Part shown: positions 7,438-15,331 of the stretch, piece after piece
Layout of the letters: every line of letters begins with the position of its first letter
Numbering within the stretch: the stretch's first letter is position 1
From: a virus
Strand: one strand, 5' to 3'
DNA length: 64,000 nucleotides
Virus record (IMG/VR): IMGVR_UViG_3300018080_000098
Location: 1-64,000 of that record
The notes under the pieces: model-generated
Database searches by the model: none
What the model was told of the DNA's origin: nothing
What the model saw: only the letters and a program-made list of their open reading frames with translations
Made by a program: the position numbers and the translations under genes

Positions 7438-7983
7438 TTACTCCGGTAGGATGATAGACGAGAACCGAGCCGCGACATCCGCTTGGACAGGCGCGTCACT
7501 CTTGACTTCCTTAATCGGCTGGGGGATCTCGCGGGGAATATTTTCGAGGGCGTGCTTCAACTGCTTACGTAGCTTCGGGTTGTAACGGATGTCCCCGTTA
7601 TCCAGCGCACGCTCCAGCTGCTCCCTACTGGTGATGTTGTAGTCTGCCCACAGCTTCCGAGCGGTAGCTGGTCCCACGCCAGGCAAGCTCAGGATGTCCG
7701 CCATCGACGGAAGCCCTTTCGCTCGGATAGACTTGAGGCGTCCACAGGTTCCAGTCTGCGTAATTTCCTTGACAGCTTTGGCTGTGCTCTTGCCGATCAT
7801 GGGAATCTTCTGGAGCGCAGTCAATGTCTTCGAGGACACGTCCTCGTCTTCACACCACTCCATGAGTCCGGTAGCAGCATTCTCGAAAGCCATCGCGCGC
7901 CTCTTGTCTCCCAAGATAGCGTAGCCCTGCGACACTTCCATCAGGACTTCGGCCACTTCTTTTCCTGTGGTGGGTTTACTCAT
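7438..7983 (-). CDS. Pol X-type helix-hairpin-helix DNA-binding protein without polymerase domain
   Basis: 181 residues. The N-terminal ~65 residues resemble the 8-kDa domain of family X polymerases. Two helix-hairpin-helix motifs follow: IPMIGKSTAKAVKEI, then LPGVGPATARKLW after a GLPSMADIL linker, as in bacterial Pol X and TdT-like proteins. The catalytic palm domain is absent. It is likely a structure-specific DNA-binding protein in repair or replication. ATG 7983 is preferred over 7986 because it gives a 6-base gap to GGAG. It overlaps the upstream gene by 8 bases. Confidence 0.8.
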   Translation of the reverse strand: MSKPTTGKEVAEVLMEVSQGYAILGDKRRAMAFENAATGLMEWCEDEDVSSKTLTALQKIPMIGKSTAKAVKEITQTGTCGRLKSIRAKGLPSMADILSLPGVGPATARKLWADYNITSREQLERALDNGDIRYNPKLRKQLKHALENIPREIPQPIKEVKSDAPVQADVAARFSSIILPE

Positions 7984-8374
7984 CATCTTCTCCGAGAAGC
8001 TGTGCAACCTTCTTAGGGTCCATCCCGTACTCTTCTGGGAAGTCTACCGAGCTTGAGCAGCTGACGCTTTCTACTCGGGCTTGACGTAGGAACGTCCGCA
8101 CTTCCTCGGGATCGTCCGTGGTCAGGTCGGGCTCCCGGTTTGGCACGAAGGGACAAGTCACCTGGAACTTACCATCCACGATAGTAAGGAAAGCACGTTT
8201 GCCCGGGATGGCCTGCGCTTCATGCACCAGCGCACCACAGTCGGGACACTCCCCGTAGGGCACGGGCTCCCCAGGTGAGAGGCGTTCCAACAGATTGGGG
8301 ATGTTGGGAAACCTTACCTTGAAGTCCTTATCCTCGATCTCTCTTTTACAGTCACTACACTCGAACAACCACAT
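7976..8374 (-). CDS. Zinc-ribbon hypothetical protein
   Basis: 132 residues beginning MWLFECSDCK. CSDC and CPDCG form a probable zinc ribbon across residues 6-50, joined by a PGEPVPYGECPDCGALV segment like one in the protein at 15319. A strand-rich middle follows. Leader GCGAAACGGAGAAACAA. Function unknown. Confidence 0.8.
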   Translation of the reverse strand: MWLFECSDCKREIEDKDFKVRFPNIPNLLERLSPGEPVPYGECPDCGALVHEAQAIPGKRAFLTIVDGKFQVTCPFVPNREPDLTTDDPEEVRTFLRQARVESVSCSSSVDFPEEYGMDPKKVAQLLGEDDE

Positions 8375-8402
8375 TTGTTTCTCCGTTTCGCATTGCACGG
8401 AA

Positions 8403-8431
8403 AATATAACAACCGCGCGCCGCCGCGTCAA
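8403..8431 (-). promoter_or_regulatory. Sigma-70-like early promoter
   Basis: Minus strand: TTGACG (8431-8426), 17-bp spacer, TATATT (8408-8403). It is divergent from the plus-strand gene at 8510. Confidence 0.75.
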
Positions 8432-8509
8432 CAAAATTCGGAATTTTTCAGCAGCCTTTTCTTACTTATTCTCTAGCAGACATTCCTATCCACACAGGAG
8501 ATTTCTATC

Positions 8510-8947
8510 ATGGCTAAAGAACTTCCCAACTACATCCGTGTCAACGGCTCATTATATAGACTTGCAGAGCCCCGAGGACCTGAAGCTAAAGGGCTTGGGC
8601 CTGGTGGCGTTTGCACCTGTCCCAAATGTGGAACGGAAACGCAGCACAAAACCGGTGTATCTTGCGTAGACGAAACGTGCCCACAGTGTGGATCGAAAAT
8701 GAAACGCATCGGCAAACGAGCACGACAGGGAGCAATGGAAAGGACCGCCCAACTTCAGCACCTACTCCAACAATTCGAGACACTCACCCAAGCTATTACC
8801 AAAGGTTTGACCGACGCTCACAAAGCTGCCATGGGCAAACAGTTCGACCGAGCTAGCTCTATCCTCCAGCAGATTACCTGCGATAAAATTAACGAGCTCG
8901 CGGAGCTCAGCAATACTATGGCCGGTGTCGTAGGACTCGAGGGCTAG
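8510..8947 (+). CDS. Inverted (plus-strand) zinc-ribbon protein with LPNYIRVNGSLYRL N-terminus
   Basis: 145 residues. The N-terminal motif matches the other plus-strand gene at 5201. A zinc ribbon follows (CPKCG at ~35 and CPQCG about 20 residues on), then a helical C-terminal half with no catalytic motif. The ribosome site is CAGGAG 11 bases before ATG 8510. A possible promoter is TTTTCA-16-TATTCT at about 8446-8473. As at 5201, a dispersed palindrome follows the stop. Inferred moron-like unit. Confidence 0.85.
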   Translation: MAKELPNYIRVNGSLYRLAEPRGPEAKGLGPGGVCTCPKCGTETQHKTGVSCVDETCPQCGSKMKRIGKRARQGAMERTAQLQHLLQQFETLTQAITKGLTDAHKAAMGKQFDRASSILQQITCDKINELAELSNTMAGVVGLEG

Positions 8948-8959
8948 ACTTCCGCGCTC

Positions 8960-8979
8960 CCCGGTTTAACCAAACGTCC
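8960..8979 (+). promoter_or_regulatory. Dispersed palindrome, copy 2
   Basis: CCCGGTTTAACCAAACGTCC, 13 bases after the stop of the plus-strand gene at 8947. Same orientation and tail as the other copies. Confidence 0.65.
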
Positions 8980-9045
8980 AGGAGCGCCCAGCCTTCCCGG
9001 CGCCCCCTTCCGCACTTCCAACACTGTATGATATTTTCGACGGGA

Positions 9046-9981
9046 CTAAGCCGTCTCGTACTCCGCGTCCCGCTCCGCCTGCGCTTTGTAGCGCCTGCTA
9101 GACGCCCGGCTCAGCTTCGCGAAGTCCAGACCCTGAGTATCGCAGTAGTGCCGAAGGTCCGTCAACATCTCCGTGACGTTCAAGTCCGCTACCATCGAAG
9201 GGTCGTAGGGACACTCCCCGTTCAACAGGTCCACGATCCGCTTACGCGCAGCACCCCGATGGATGCTCATGTCCTTGCACTCGCGTCCCATCGCCAGCAA
9301 AGCCGTCTCCCGCGGGTCTTTCCCCGTCATCTCCGGAGTATCCTTCGGCCCATCGAACTCAGCAGGATAATTCATACGGTAGAGCATCGACTCCAACCGC
9401 TCCATGATTTCCCCAACCTTGCTCACAGGTGGCAGATCGTCCAGGTCGAAAACAGCTACCAGAGGCACCGCACTACCCTTACCACCCAGCCTGTGCATCG
9501 CCCCCTTGTAGTCAACCGGACTCTCCCCGTAGTAAACCTCCAGATTCCTGTTGTCCAGGTTTACTAGGTAAATCCCCTCGCACAAGAATCCACCCTCTCC
9601 ACCAAACCCGAACTCGATCTCCCCCTGTAGCTCCGTAGCCCCATTCAGCACACACTCCAACACCTTCGCTCCACAGTCACGGTGAAGGTGCGGAAACTTC
9701 TCACTGAACCTGTTGGAGTCAGCGCACGATACGAAACCCCCATTTTCGTTCAGGTTCACTCCCAACGACTTCCACAGAAGCTCGTACTCGTTCCTGTCAA
9801 TGTACCGAGTCGCAGCCACCGCAGCCCGGAACTTCTCTCTACCCTCCGGCGTACTCAGGTGCTTACAGCAGAACTTCAGCGCCGTTACACCCTGGCCCGC
9901 CGGATAGTGATCCCACTGCCCGTACTGCGCCACCCGATGCTCACCGTTCAGCACCACCACTGTCAATCCTCGCGTTCCCAT
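9046..9981 (-). CDS. Hypothetical phage protein, GQYGQWDHYP type
   Basis: 311 residues beginning MGTRGLTVVVLNGEHR. The segment QYGQWDHYPAGQG near residue 20 is a recurrent phage motif. The C-terminus has EMLTDLRHYCDTQGLDF, shared with the small protein at 4494, so this looks like two modules joined. No catalytic motif recognised. The start at 9981 follows a GGAGATAAGGG ribosome site. Confidence 0.85.
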   Translation of the reverse strand: MGTRGLTVVVLNGEHRVAQYGQWDHYPAGQGVTALKFCCKHLSTPEGREKFRAAVAATRYIDRNEYELLWKSLGVNLNENGGFVSCADSNRFSEKFPHLHRDCGAKVLECVLNGATELQGEIEFGFGGEGGFLCEGIYLVNLDNRNLEVYYGESPVDYKGAMHRLGGKGSAVPLVAVFDLDDLPPVSKVGEIMERLESMLYRMNYPAEFDGPKDTPEMTGKDPRETALLAMGRECKDMSIHRGAARKRIVDLLNGECPYDPSMVADLNVTEMLTDLRHYCDTQGLDFAKLSRASSRRYKAQAERDAEYETA

Positions 9982-10001
9982 TTCCCTTATCTCCTTTTCT
10001 C

Positions 10002-10017
10002 GTGTGAATATTCACAC
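10002..10017. promoter_or_regulatory. 16-bp perfect palindrome
   Basis: GTGTGAATATTCACAC lies between the stop at 10021 and the ribosome site of the gene starting at 9981. Candidate operator; too AT-rich in its centre for a convincing terminator. Confidence 0.5.
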
Positions 10018-10020
10018 AAC

Positions 10021-10209
10021 TCAGTTGACAAACGATAGCTCGTGCGCGAAGACCTCCACGCTACTCTCCTGATCGTCTACCAGGTGGACAACGTCGCCTT
10101 TGATCTCGACGTACTTGATAGTGATCAGCCTACTGCATGCGTCCGCATCAGGATCAGCCCAGTACACTTCGTCCCCGGCTTTCAGTTCTTCCGCTTCTGC
10201 TAGTGTCAT
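10021..10209 (-). CDS. Small hypothetical protein, SH3/KOW-like
   Basis: 62 residues, MTLAEAEELKAGDEVYWADP at the start. The pattern LKAGDEVYW..D......ITIKYVEIKGDVVHLVDD is typical of a small beta-barrel. Function unknown. Confidence 0.7.
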   Translation of the reverse strand: MTLAEAEELKAGDEVYWADPDADACSRLITIKYVEIKGDVVHLVDDQESSVEVFAHELSFVN

Positions 10210-10224
10210 GGCCTACTCCTCCCG

Positions 10225-10458
10225 CTAGTTGTTCGCGATACCCTGCAATGCACTCTCCACACCTTCCACGTAGGAGTCTTCCTCGACGTTGATCCCCGCG
10301 CAAGCGTGTGCCAGTATCAACGCTTCGATACCGTCGAGCATCGCGTCGTACTCATCGTCCTCGCGGTCCCGGGGAATCTCCGAGTGCATACGGCCAGACC
10401 CCTCGTTGACCGTAATGCGAATCTCACCTGCACAGGTTTCCAGCTTGTACTTCGTCAT
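10225..10458 (-). CDS. Small hypothetical protein
   Basis: 77 residues, acidic, with a TKYKLETCAGEIRITVNEG strand pair then a helical half ending GIANN. It overlaps the upstream gene by 4 bases. No family recognised. Confidence 0.7.
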   Translation of the reverse strand: MTKYKLETCAGEIRITVNEGSGRMHSEIPRDREDDEYDAMLDGIEALILAHACAGINVEEDSYVEGVESALQGIANN

Positions 10459-10787
10459 TCGCCTGCCCCTCTCTTGCGCCGCTTGACACCATAGGTTTTC
10501 TCGACCTCACGCTTGGACATCTCGTAGGGAGCGTTGCGCGGGGTGTTCTGCGGCCAGTCGGAGTAGGTGCAGGTGTCGTCCATACACCAGCCCCTGTCGT
10601 CCAGGTCACAGCCACACCAGCAGCACTCGTCCGCAGACTCGAACTCTTCGTCAGCCTTCCCCTTCAAGAAATCCTCGAAGGCTGCGTCGTCGAGTTGGTT
10701 GATAATGTACTCGCAGAGCAAATCGATCTGCGTATCCAGATTCCACCCGCACTGCTCCGCGTACTTACTCAGGGTATCGTAGCTCAT
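10455..10787 (-). CDS. Cysteine-rich hypothetical protein
   Basis: 110 residues. A helical N-terminal half is followed by CCWCGCDLDDRGWCMDDTC, a dense cluster likely to bind metal, and a basic tail KRRKRG. Leader GAAACGGAGGGCAGA. Function unknown. Confidence 0.75.
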   Translation of the reverse strand: MSYDTLSKYAEQCGWNLDTQIDLLCEYIINQLDDAAFEDFLKGKADEEFESADECCWCGCDLDDRGWCMDDTCTYSDWPQNTPRNAPYEMSKREVEKTYGVKRRKRGAGE

Positions 10788-10801
10788 TCTGCCCTCCGTT
10801 T

Positions 10802-11287
10802 CTATCGAATAGGCTCCTCAGCCTTGCGCATCTTTTCGACCAGCTCCTCAGCCACATCCCAAGTGTGTTTCATCTCCACACCCGTCATGCTGATAGCCGC
10901 AGCCCCACCACCAAACTCCCCACTACGCGGTCTGGTACACCCAGCGCTCCAGGTCATCGTCCAGATAGTGTGGTCGTCTGTCGTCTCCAGAACGTCCGAC
11001 AGAAAATAAAGCACCGTCTCCACGGCAACACCCTCGTCCGACATCACAGTCAGATAGGTCTTCCCATCATCCTCCTGGATCTTCAGATAGAAACCCACCC
11101 CGTAGTCGTGGATAGATTCCTGTAGGTCTTCCGAGAGATCCCTGTAGACAGCGTCAACCTCCTCCGGCAATTCCTTGTCCGGATTGTCAGCAACGAAATT
11201 GATCGCCGCGAAAATACCCTGAGCCACCTTCGCCTGCTCCGGCGTTACCAGATAGCTCTCCGCAAACTCACTGTAGTAATCTGCCAT
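10802..11287 (-). CDS. Hypothetical phage protein with WS-C-PR-FGGG signature, copy 2
   Basis: 161 residues. The segment MTWSAGCTRPRSGEFGGG matches the protein at 2498-3073, and the whole C-terminal half aligns. Start set by GCGAAACGGAGAAACAAG. Function unknown. Confidence 0.85.
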   Translation of the reverse strand: MADYYSEFAESYLVTPEQAKVAQGIFAAINFVADNPDKELPEEVDAVYRDLSEDLQESIHDYGVGFYLKIQEDDGKTYLTVMSDEGVAVETVLYFLSDVLETTDDHTIWTMTWSAGCTRPRSGEFGGGAAAISMTGVEMKHTWDVAEELVEKMRKAEEPIR

Positions 11288-11318
11288 CTTGTTTCTCCGT
11301 TTCGCAAATCACCCACCG

Positions 11319-11348
11319 AAAATATCACACCGCACTTGACAACGTCAA
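11319..11348 (-). promoter_or_regulatory. Sigma-70-like early promoter with operator palindrome
   Basis: Minus strand: TTGACG (11348-11343), 18-bp spacer, TATTTT (11324-11319). The -35 lies within the palindrome CTTGACAACGTCAAG (11335-11349). It drives 11287 and the genes below it. Confidence 0.7.
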
Positions 11349-11587
11349 GTAGAAAATTCAAACGGCCACAAATCCCGCATTACCTTCTCTACTCCCACCA
11401 AGTTAGGCTCCCACCATTCACCCTCCCCCAACACCCACAGTACCCAACCTTTTCCCTCGCGCTCCAGCATTGCCTGGTTGCGCAAAGCGATCTCCTGCAA
11501 CCGGATACGGAGCGTGCGATATTTCGGGACAACTGGAGAGCCGTCTCCGAAAGTATTGGCTAGGAGTTGGTAGTCTGCTTTGGCCAT
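11345..11587 (-). CDS. Small hypothetical protein
   Basis: 80 residues from MAKADYQLLA, with KGWVLWVLGEGEWWEP near the end. ATG 11587 overlaps the upstream stop, and the C-terminus runs into the promoter at 11319-11348. No family recognised. Confidence 0.7.
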   Translation of the reverse strand: MAKADYQLLANTFGDGSPVVPKYRTLRIRLQEIALRNQAMLEREGKGWVLWVLGEGEWWEPNLVGVEKVMRDLWPFEFST

Positions 11588-11772
11588 CAGGGATCCATCC
11601 AGTAGGCTGTACCGTGCGACGACGGTCTGCCCAGTCCGATCTCCTCCGGTGTATACCTGGCTTCGCACATAGTACAATACCAGAACTCACCGTCGCTATC
11701 CTTGCGCGGGACAACGCAGTCGTCCCGTTCGCACCTTTCGCATGAGGGCCACTTGTGGTCGTCGTCTGTCAT
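11587..11772 (-). CDS. Small zinc-binding protein
   Basis: 61 residues with CERCERDDC and CTMCEARY, probably one zinc site. It overlaps both neighbours by 1-4 bases, so it is translationally coupled. Confidence 0.7.
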   Translation of the reverse strand: MTDDDHKWPSCERCERDDCVVPRKDSDGEFWYCTMCEARYTPEEIGLGRPSSHGTAYWMDP

Positions 11773-12434
11773 GTGGTCACTCTTTTCTCGAAATGCTCAC
11801 TCCAGATGCTTCCATCCTTGGTGAATTCGTACTCGTTGTTGATGAGTATCTCCTCGACGTGATCGTCCTCGTGGAAGTCGTCGATCAGATCGTAGCCCTC
11901 GTCCGCCAACTTGCGGGAAAGTGCTCTCACGTCTTCCTGGATTGCACCTGCCAGAGCATTGGCCATGCGTTCCATCTCTTCCTCGTGCTCGTCGGGACAG
12001 TCTACCAACTCGACCTCCACGCTCATGGTGTTGTAGTGAGCGTAGTGACTCCCGAAGCTGTTGGGCGAGATATGCAGGGCAAAGGAAAGTTCCTCTTTCT
12101 CCAGCAGTGCGCGGGCCTTCTTTGTGATGCTCCTACGCTGGTCAGCCTCCGCGAATTGCTCCCGCACTACTCGGTCGAAGAGTGCGAGCCCCACATCACA
12201 GCTACCGTAAAACGCCATCCCGTCACCCTGACAATAGGACAGACGCCAACGAATATCCCTCGTAGGATACCCAGCTTCCCCTACGTGGTGCTGAAAATGG
12301 TCCTCCACCCAGAAGCACGCACCCTCGTCCCCGTTCTGCCTTTCCGTATCGGACCACTCCTCCCGCGCAGCCTTCTGCGCTTCGGGGGACAAATCCGAAT
12401 ATTCGTACACTTCGATTTGAATCGTTCGTGACAT
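11769..12434 (-). CDS. Phage protein of the YTFDELS/YSDLSPEAQ type
   Basis: 221 residues beginning MSRTIQIEVYEYSDL. The opening YEYSDLSPEAQKAAREEW and the following FxVEDHFQHH block are recurrent in phage and plasmid proteins of unknown function. The rest is helical and acidic. The leader has GTCGGATGGAAACAA and a short AGGAG site. Confidence 0.85.
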   Translation of the reverse strand: MSRTIQIEVYEYSDLSPEAQKAAREEWSDTERQNGDEGACFWVEDHFQHHVGEAGYPTRDIRWRLSYCQGDGMAFYGSCDVGLALFDRVVREQFAEADQRRSITKKARALLEKEELSFALHISPNSFGSHYAHYNTMSVEVELVDCPDEHEEEMERMANALAGAIQEDVRALSRKLADEGYDLIDDFHEDDHVEEILINNEYEFTKDGSIWSEHFEKRVTT

Positions 12435-12471
12435 TTCAGCAGCTCCTAGTTGTTTCCATCCGACGCGATCA

Positions 12472-12500
12472 AAAATATCAAAACCGCCGCGCGCCGTCAA
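12472..12500 (-). promoter_or_regulatory. Sigma-70-like early promoter
   Basis: Minus strand: TTGACG (12500-12495), 17-bp spacer, TATTTT (12477-12472). Confidence 0.75.
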
Positions 12501-12521
12501 GAAAATTCGACAAAATATTTT

Positions 12522-12746
12522 TCAGCGGAGCGCTGGATGGACTGGCCTACTCTCGTCACAAACCGGACAACCCTCGTCAAAATAATACCAGCACTTGTGC
12601 TCGCGGCACCATTCCTGCTCCCTACCCTTTTCCGCACCGTACAATGCCGCACACTTTACCGTGCAGAACATAGGCCGCTCCTTTGGCCACTCTACCGGCC
12701 GCTCTCCACAATACATGCAACGTGGTTTCACTGGTCCTCTTGGCAT
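12522..12746 (-). CDS. Small zinc-finger protein (possibly leaderless)
   Basis: 74 residues from MPRGPVKPRCMYCGE. CMYCG, CTVKC and a C-x-EH..C...C..C tail suggest a compact zinc protein like a treble-clef or FYVE-like finger. The best promoter (12754-12782) predicts a transcript start at about 12747, next to ATG 12746, so the message would be nearly leaderless. An upstream in-frame ATG at 12782 overlaps the promoter and is less likely. Confidence 0.65.
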   Translation of the reverse strand: MPRGPVKPRCMYCGERPVEWPKERPMFCTVKCAALYGAEKGREQEWCREHKCWYYFDEGCPVCDESRPVHPALR

Positions 12747-12753
12747 CTCACCA

Positions 12754-12782
12754 CAATAACCAATCGAACAATACGTTGTCAA
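12754..12782 (-). promoter_or_regulatory. Sigma-70-like promoter
   Basis: Minus strand: TTGACA (12782-12777), 17-bp spacer, TTATTG (12759-12754). Confidence 0.6.
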
Positions 12783-12789
12783 GTTAAAT

Positions 12790-12975
12790 ATCGTTTTATT
12801 GGTTCGAGTTGATTTATTTAATGGTTTCCGATGGTTTCGCCGCCACTAGCAACAGGATAATAGCTGTGAAGGTTGGGTAACTGCGCGTTAAACTCGAACC
12901 AAAAAATTCTATCCTTACTCAATTTTGCGCTTTCCGCCACACGCGGTCTAGTGATTACGCGGAGTTACGCGGGCC
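12790..12975. other. Noncoding structured element A
   Basis: The gap 12783-13077 has no convincing gene. It holds a 12-bp perfect inverted repeat, TTGGTTCGAGTT near 12797 and AACTCGAACCAA near 12890, separated by ~80 bases. This is followed by the boxes CTCAATTTTGC and GTGATTACG. The same arrangement recurs at 23790-23936 (element B), and both lie just upstream of a minus-strand TTGACA promoter. Strand and function are unknown: a structured RNA or a protein-binding region. The remainder of the gap holds a dispersed palindrome (12990) and a TTTTCT..AGAAAA palindrome at 13060-13075 just after the next gene. Confidence 0.5.
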
Positions 12976-12989
12976 ACCCCTCCGCGTTT

Positions 12990-13009
12990 CCGGGTTAAAC
13001 CGAACGTCC
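12990..13009 (+). promoter_or_regulatory. Dispersed palindrome, copy 3
   Basis: CCGGGTTAAACCGAACGTCC, in the noncoding gap between 12783 and 13077, same orientation as the other copies. Confidence 0.65.
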
Positions 13010-13077
13010 GGGGAGCCCTCGGGCTCCACCTATCCCCTGTCAACTACTTTTTGTGGTATTTTTCTGACCAGAAAAGG

Positions 13078-13590
13078 CTACGCTGCCTGCTTGTCTTTCT
13101 TTTCCTTCCACTTGCGCGGACACTTCCCCTCCAAGATACGCTTCGCCTGGCGATCCGTGTTCAGTCGCTTCCACGTCGAACGATCCGCAGCCTCGCCTAC
13201 CTCGTAGACTTCCACGCCCGTCTTCTTGATCACGTAGGCGTACTCGATATCCCAGTGGACTTCAGTACACACACCGTAGCCCAGAAAATCGTTGCCATCG
13301 TTGTCGAGAATCCGCTGCATGAATAGGGAGGGCTTCTCGTCATCCTTCACGTAACAACGTTCCATGACTTCCAGCATATGCGCCGAAGCCTTCGCAATCA
13401 TGAAGTGCATCAGCTGCGCCGCGATGTACTCCGGATCCCAGCCACGGTACGCCATGAACTTCCCCAGAAACTCCGCCAGGTCCGGGACCACCCCGGGAAA
13501 CTCCGGGTAACCGTCACTGTGACGATACAGGATAACCCTGAAATCCCCGAACTCCGGGTCCTCAATGAAAATGTGACACCGTGTACTCAT
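13078..13590 (-). CDS. Hypothetical phage protein, RHSDGYPE type
   Basis: 170 residues from MSTRCHIFIE. The segment ILYRHSDGYPEF near residue 20, followed by a helical region and a CTEVHWDIEYAYVI block, is recurrent in phage hypothetical proteins. Lysine-rich C-terminus. Start set by GAAACGGAGAAAAGGGA. Confidence 0.85.
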   Translation of the reverse strand: MSTRCHIFIEDPEFGDFRVILYRHSDGYPEFPGVVPDLAEFLGKFMAYRGWDPEYIAAQLMHFMIAKASAHMLEVMERCYVKDDEKPSLFMQRILDNDGNDFLGYGVCTEVHWDIEYAYVIKKTGVEVYEVGEAADRSTWKRLNTDRQAKRILEGKCPRKWKEKKDKQAA

Positions 13591-13622
13591 TCCCTTTTCT
13601 CCGTTTCTTCTGTTGCCTACCA

Positions 13623-14363
13623 CTACACGCGGTAGTCCTCTTTGTCGAACTTGATCCCCTGCCGTTCGTAAGCCTTGATGCAGGCATCGCAGGCTTTGAT
13701 GAAATACTTGACAGCATCCGCCTCGATAGCACTCACTGCCCTGGGCAGGTTTCCACTGCTATCCGCAGAATACGTATGCTCCAGCATAGCCTCTGCGTAT
13801 ACCCTGCGCCGGTTGACCACCGCATTCGGAAGCTTGTCAGCAGGAGCACACAGCAAATCTTTGCAGAGCCTCCCAAGCATGTCGTGCATCACGGCATCGT
13901 ATGCCCACCTGATAGTGTGTGACAAATTCTCCTCAGCTTCTAGCAGAAACTTACGCTTGAGCTTCTCATTGGCATCCACTTCCCACTGGAGAATCGCTAC
14001 GACCTCCGGGTGAGCAGCTGCAATCTTCTCCGCCATCGGACGATCCTCTACCTCACGACGCTTCCGCTCCGCAGTCTTGTGACAACCTTCCGGAACTCGC
14101 TTGCCACCCCGCTCAGACGAAATGGAGTCCCGATCGGGAAGGACCATACGCACGTAGGAAAGACGCTCCCCGGTAAACCAGATCCCCCTTCCCTCGTGCT
14201 CCGCGTAGTACCCCTCTTTGCCGTTCAGATTCAGATTGGAAACGTTTCCTGCTTTCCAGATCTTCCACCCGCGCCAGGTGTAGTCAGCTACTTCCTTACC
14301 AGGAGACAGCTTAGCACGAACGTCACCACCGTCAACAATTGCCACGTCGTCTGAATGTTTCAT
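13623..14363 (-). CDS. Hypothetical protein
   Basis: 246 residues. The first ~75 are strand-rich (DYTWRGWKIWKAGN..YYAEHEGRGIWF) and the rest is helical. No motif recognised. It is the first gene behind the promoter at 14394, leader GAAACGGAGAAAACG. Confidence 0.8.
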   Translation of the reverse strand: MKHSDDVAIVDGGDVRAKLSPGKEVADYTWRGWKIWKAGNVSNLNLNGKEGYYAEHEGRGIWFTGERLSYVRMVLPDRDSISSERGGKRVPEGCHKTAERKRREVEDRPMAEKIAAAHPEVVAILQWEVDANEKLKRKFLLEAEENLSHTIRWAYDAVMHDMLGRLCKDLLCAPADKLPNAVVNRRRVYAEAMLEHTYSADSSGNLPRAVSAIEADAVKYFIKACDACIKAYERQGIKFDKEDYRV

Positions 14364-14393
14364 CGTTTTCTCCGTTTCTCAATTCGTGCGACA

Positions 14394-14423
14394 AAAATAT
14401 CACACCGAACTTTACGTTGTCAA
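14394..14423 (-). promoter_or_regulatory. Sigma-70-like early promoter
   Basis: Minus strand: TTGACA (14423-14418), 18-bp spacer, TATTTT (14399-14394). Confidence 0.75.
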
Positions 14424-14439
14424 GAAAAATATTCGACGA

Positions 14440-14940
14440 CTAGCTGCTCGCCCAGCCGAAAAAGAGAAAGACCTTACCCTGCTTCCCCTTGTACCCTTCC
14501 CGCTTGCGGAATTCCTGCGCGTCCTTACCCGTGATTTCCACGCATCCCGCAGGCCCCCACTTGTTGTCCACTGCCTGGTGAGCTTTCCTGATCCACGGCA
14601 CCAGCTTTTCCGGGAGCTTCTTACGCTCCGCTACCTGAGTGTACCACTCGCCGTCCCGGTTCATGCAGCTTGTAGTCCGGTCGAAGTCTTTCGCGTCCTC
14701 GTGCTCTTTGAGCCTACGCCAGACCCAGTAGTGCTCCTCGTTGTTGATAGAGCAGCCTGCCAGGTCACGGATAGACAGGCGCGTGTCGGGCTTCGGAAGC
14801 ATCACAAAGTCATGCTTCTCCGCAATAGTTCCCGTGTAGCCGCCATGCCCGTGCTCCCACTGAGCTTGGTGTACCGCATCCCGAAAGGCGTCTTTGGCCG
14901 TCTTGCCGAAAGCATACGTGTAGAAAATGTTAGCACCCAT
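14440..14940 (-). CDS. Hypothetical protein
   Basis: 166 residues beginning MGANIFYTYAFGKTAKDAF. The N-terminus (IFYTYAFGKTAKDAFRDAV..A) resembles phage proteins of unknown function. The middle has a YWVWRRLKEHEDA segment and the C-terminus KVFLFFGWASS. Start 1 base after the stop of the upstream gene. Confidence 0.75.
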   Translation of the reverse strand: MGANIFYTYAFGKTAKDAFRDAVHQAQWEHGHGGYTGTIAEKHDFVMLPKPDTRLSIRDLAGCSINNEEHYWVWRRLKEHEDAKDFDRTTSCMNRDGEWYTQVAERKKLPEKLVPWIRKAHQAVDNKWGPAGCVEITGKDAQEFRKREGYKGKQGKVFLFFGWASS

Positions 14941-14941
14941 G

Positions 14942-15331
14942 TTAGCACCTCACCCTTTCGTAAGCTTCCTCCAGGTGACGTTCCCACGCATCCATCGCGT
15001 CGAAGCGACTACCACCCGTAGCCTCGTACAGCTTGTCGTGGAAATCCCCTACAACCTCACGGACTGCGGTATCTCCCGCTTCGCCGTAGCTCTTGGTGCG
15101 TTGCATACGCAGCCACTTGACAATGTAGGTGACGAGTACCTGCCGACGCTTCTGCGTCGAGACGCGCCCTTCTTTCTCCTTCGCCTTTTCGAGTTTGTCT
15201 ATCGCATCCTGAGCGATAGCCTTGAGCCGCTTGTTCCCCTTACTGGTGAACATACCCCACCGCTCGTAAGGCTTGAGCTCCCTCTCCACCGTTTCTCGAT
15301 GGACCCTCTCGATCCTGATCATGGGTGCCAT
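14942..15331 (-). CDS. Hypothetical helical protein
   Basis: 129 residues from MAPMIRIERV, basic and helical, possibly nucleic-acid binding. ATG 15331 follows GAAACGGAGGTAGTAGG and overlaps the upstream gene by 13 bases. No family recognised. Confidence 0.75.
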   Translation of the reverse strand: MAPMIRIERVHRETVERELKPYERWGMFTSKGNKRLKAIAQDAIDKLEKAKEKEGRVSTQKRRQVLVTYIVKWLRMQRTKSYGEAGDTAVREVVGDFHDKLYEATGGSRFDAMDAWERHLEEAYERVRC

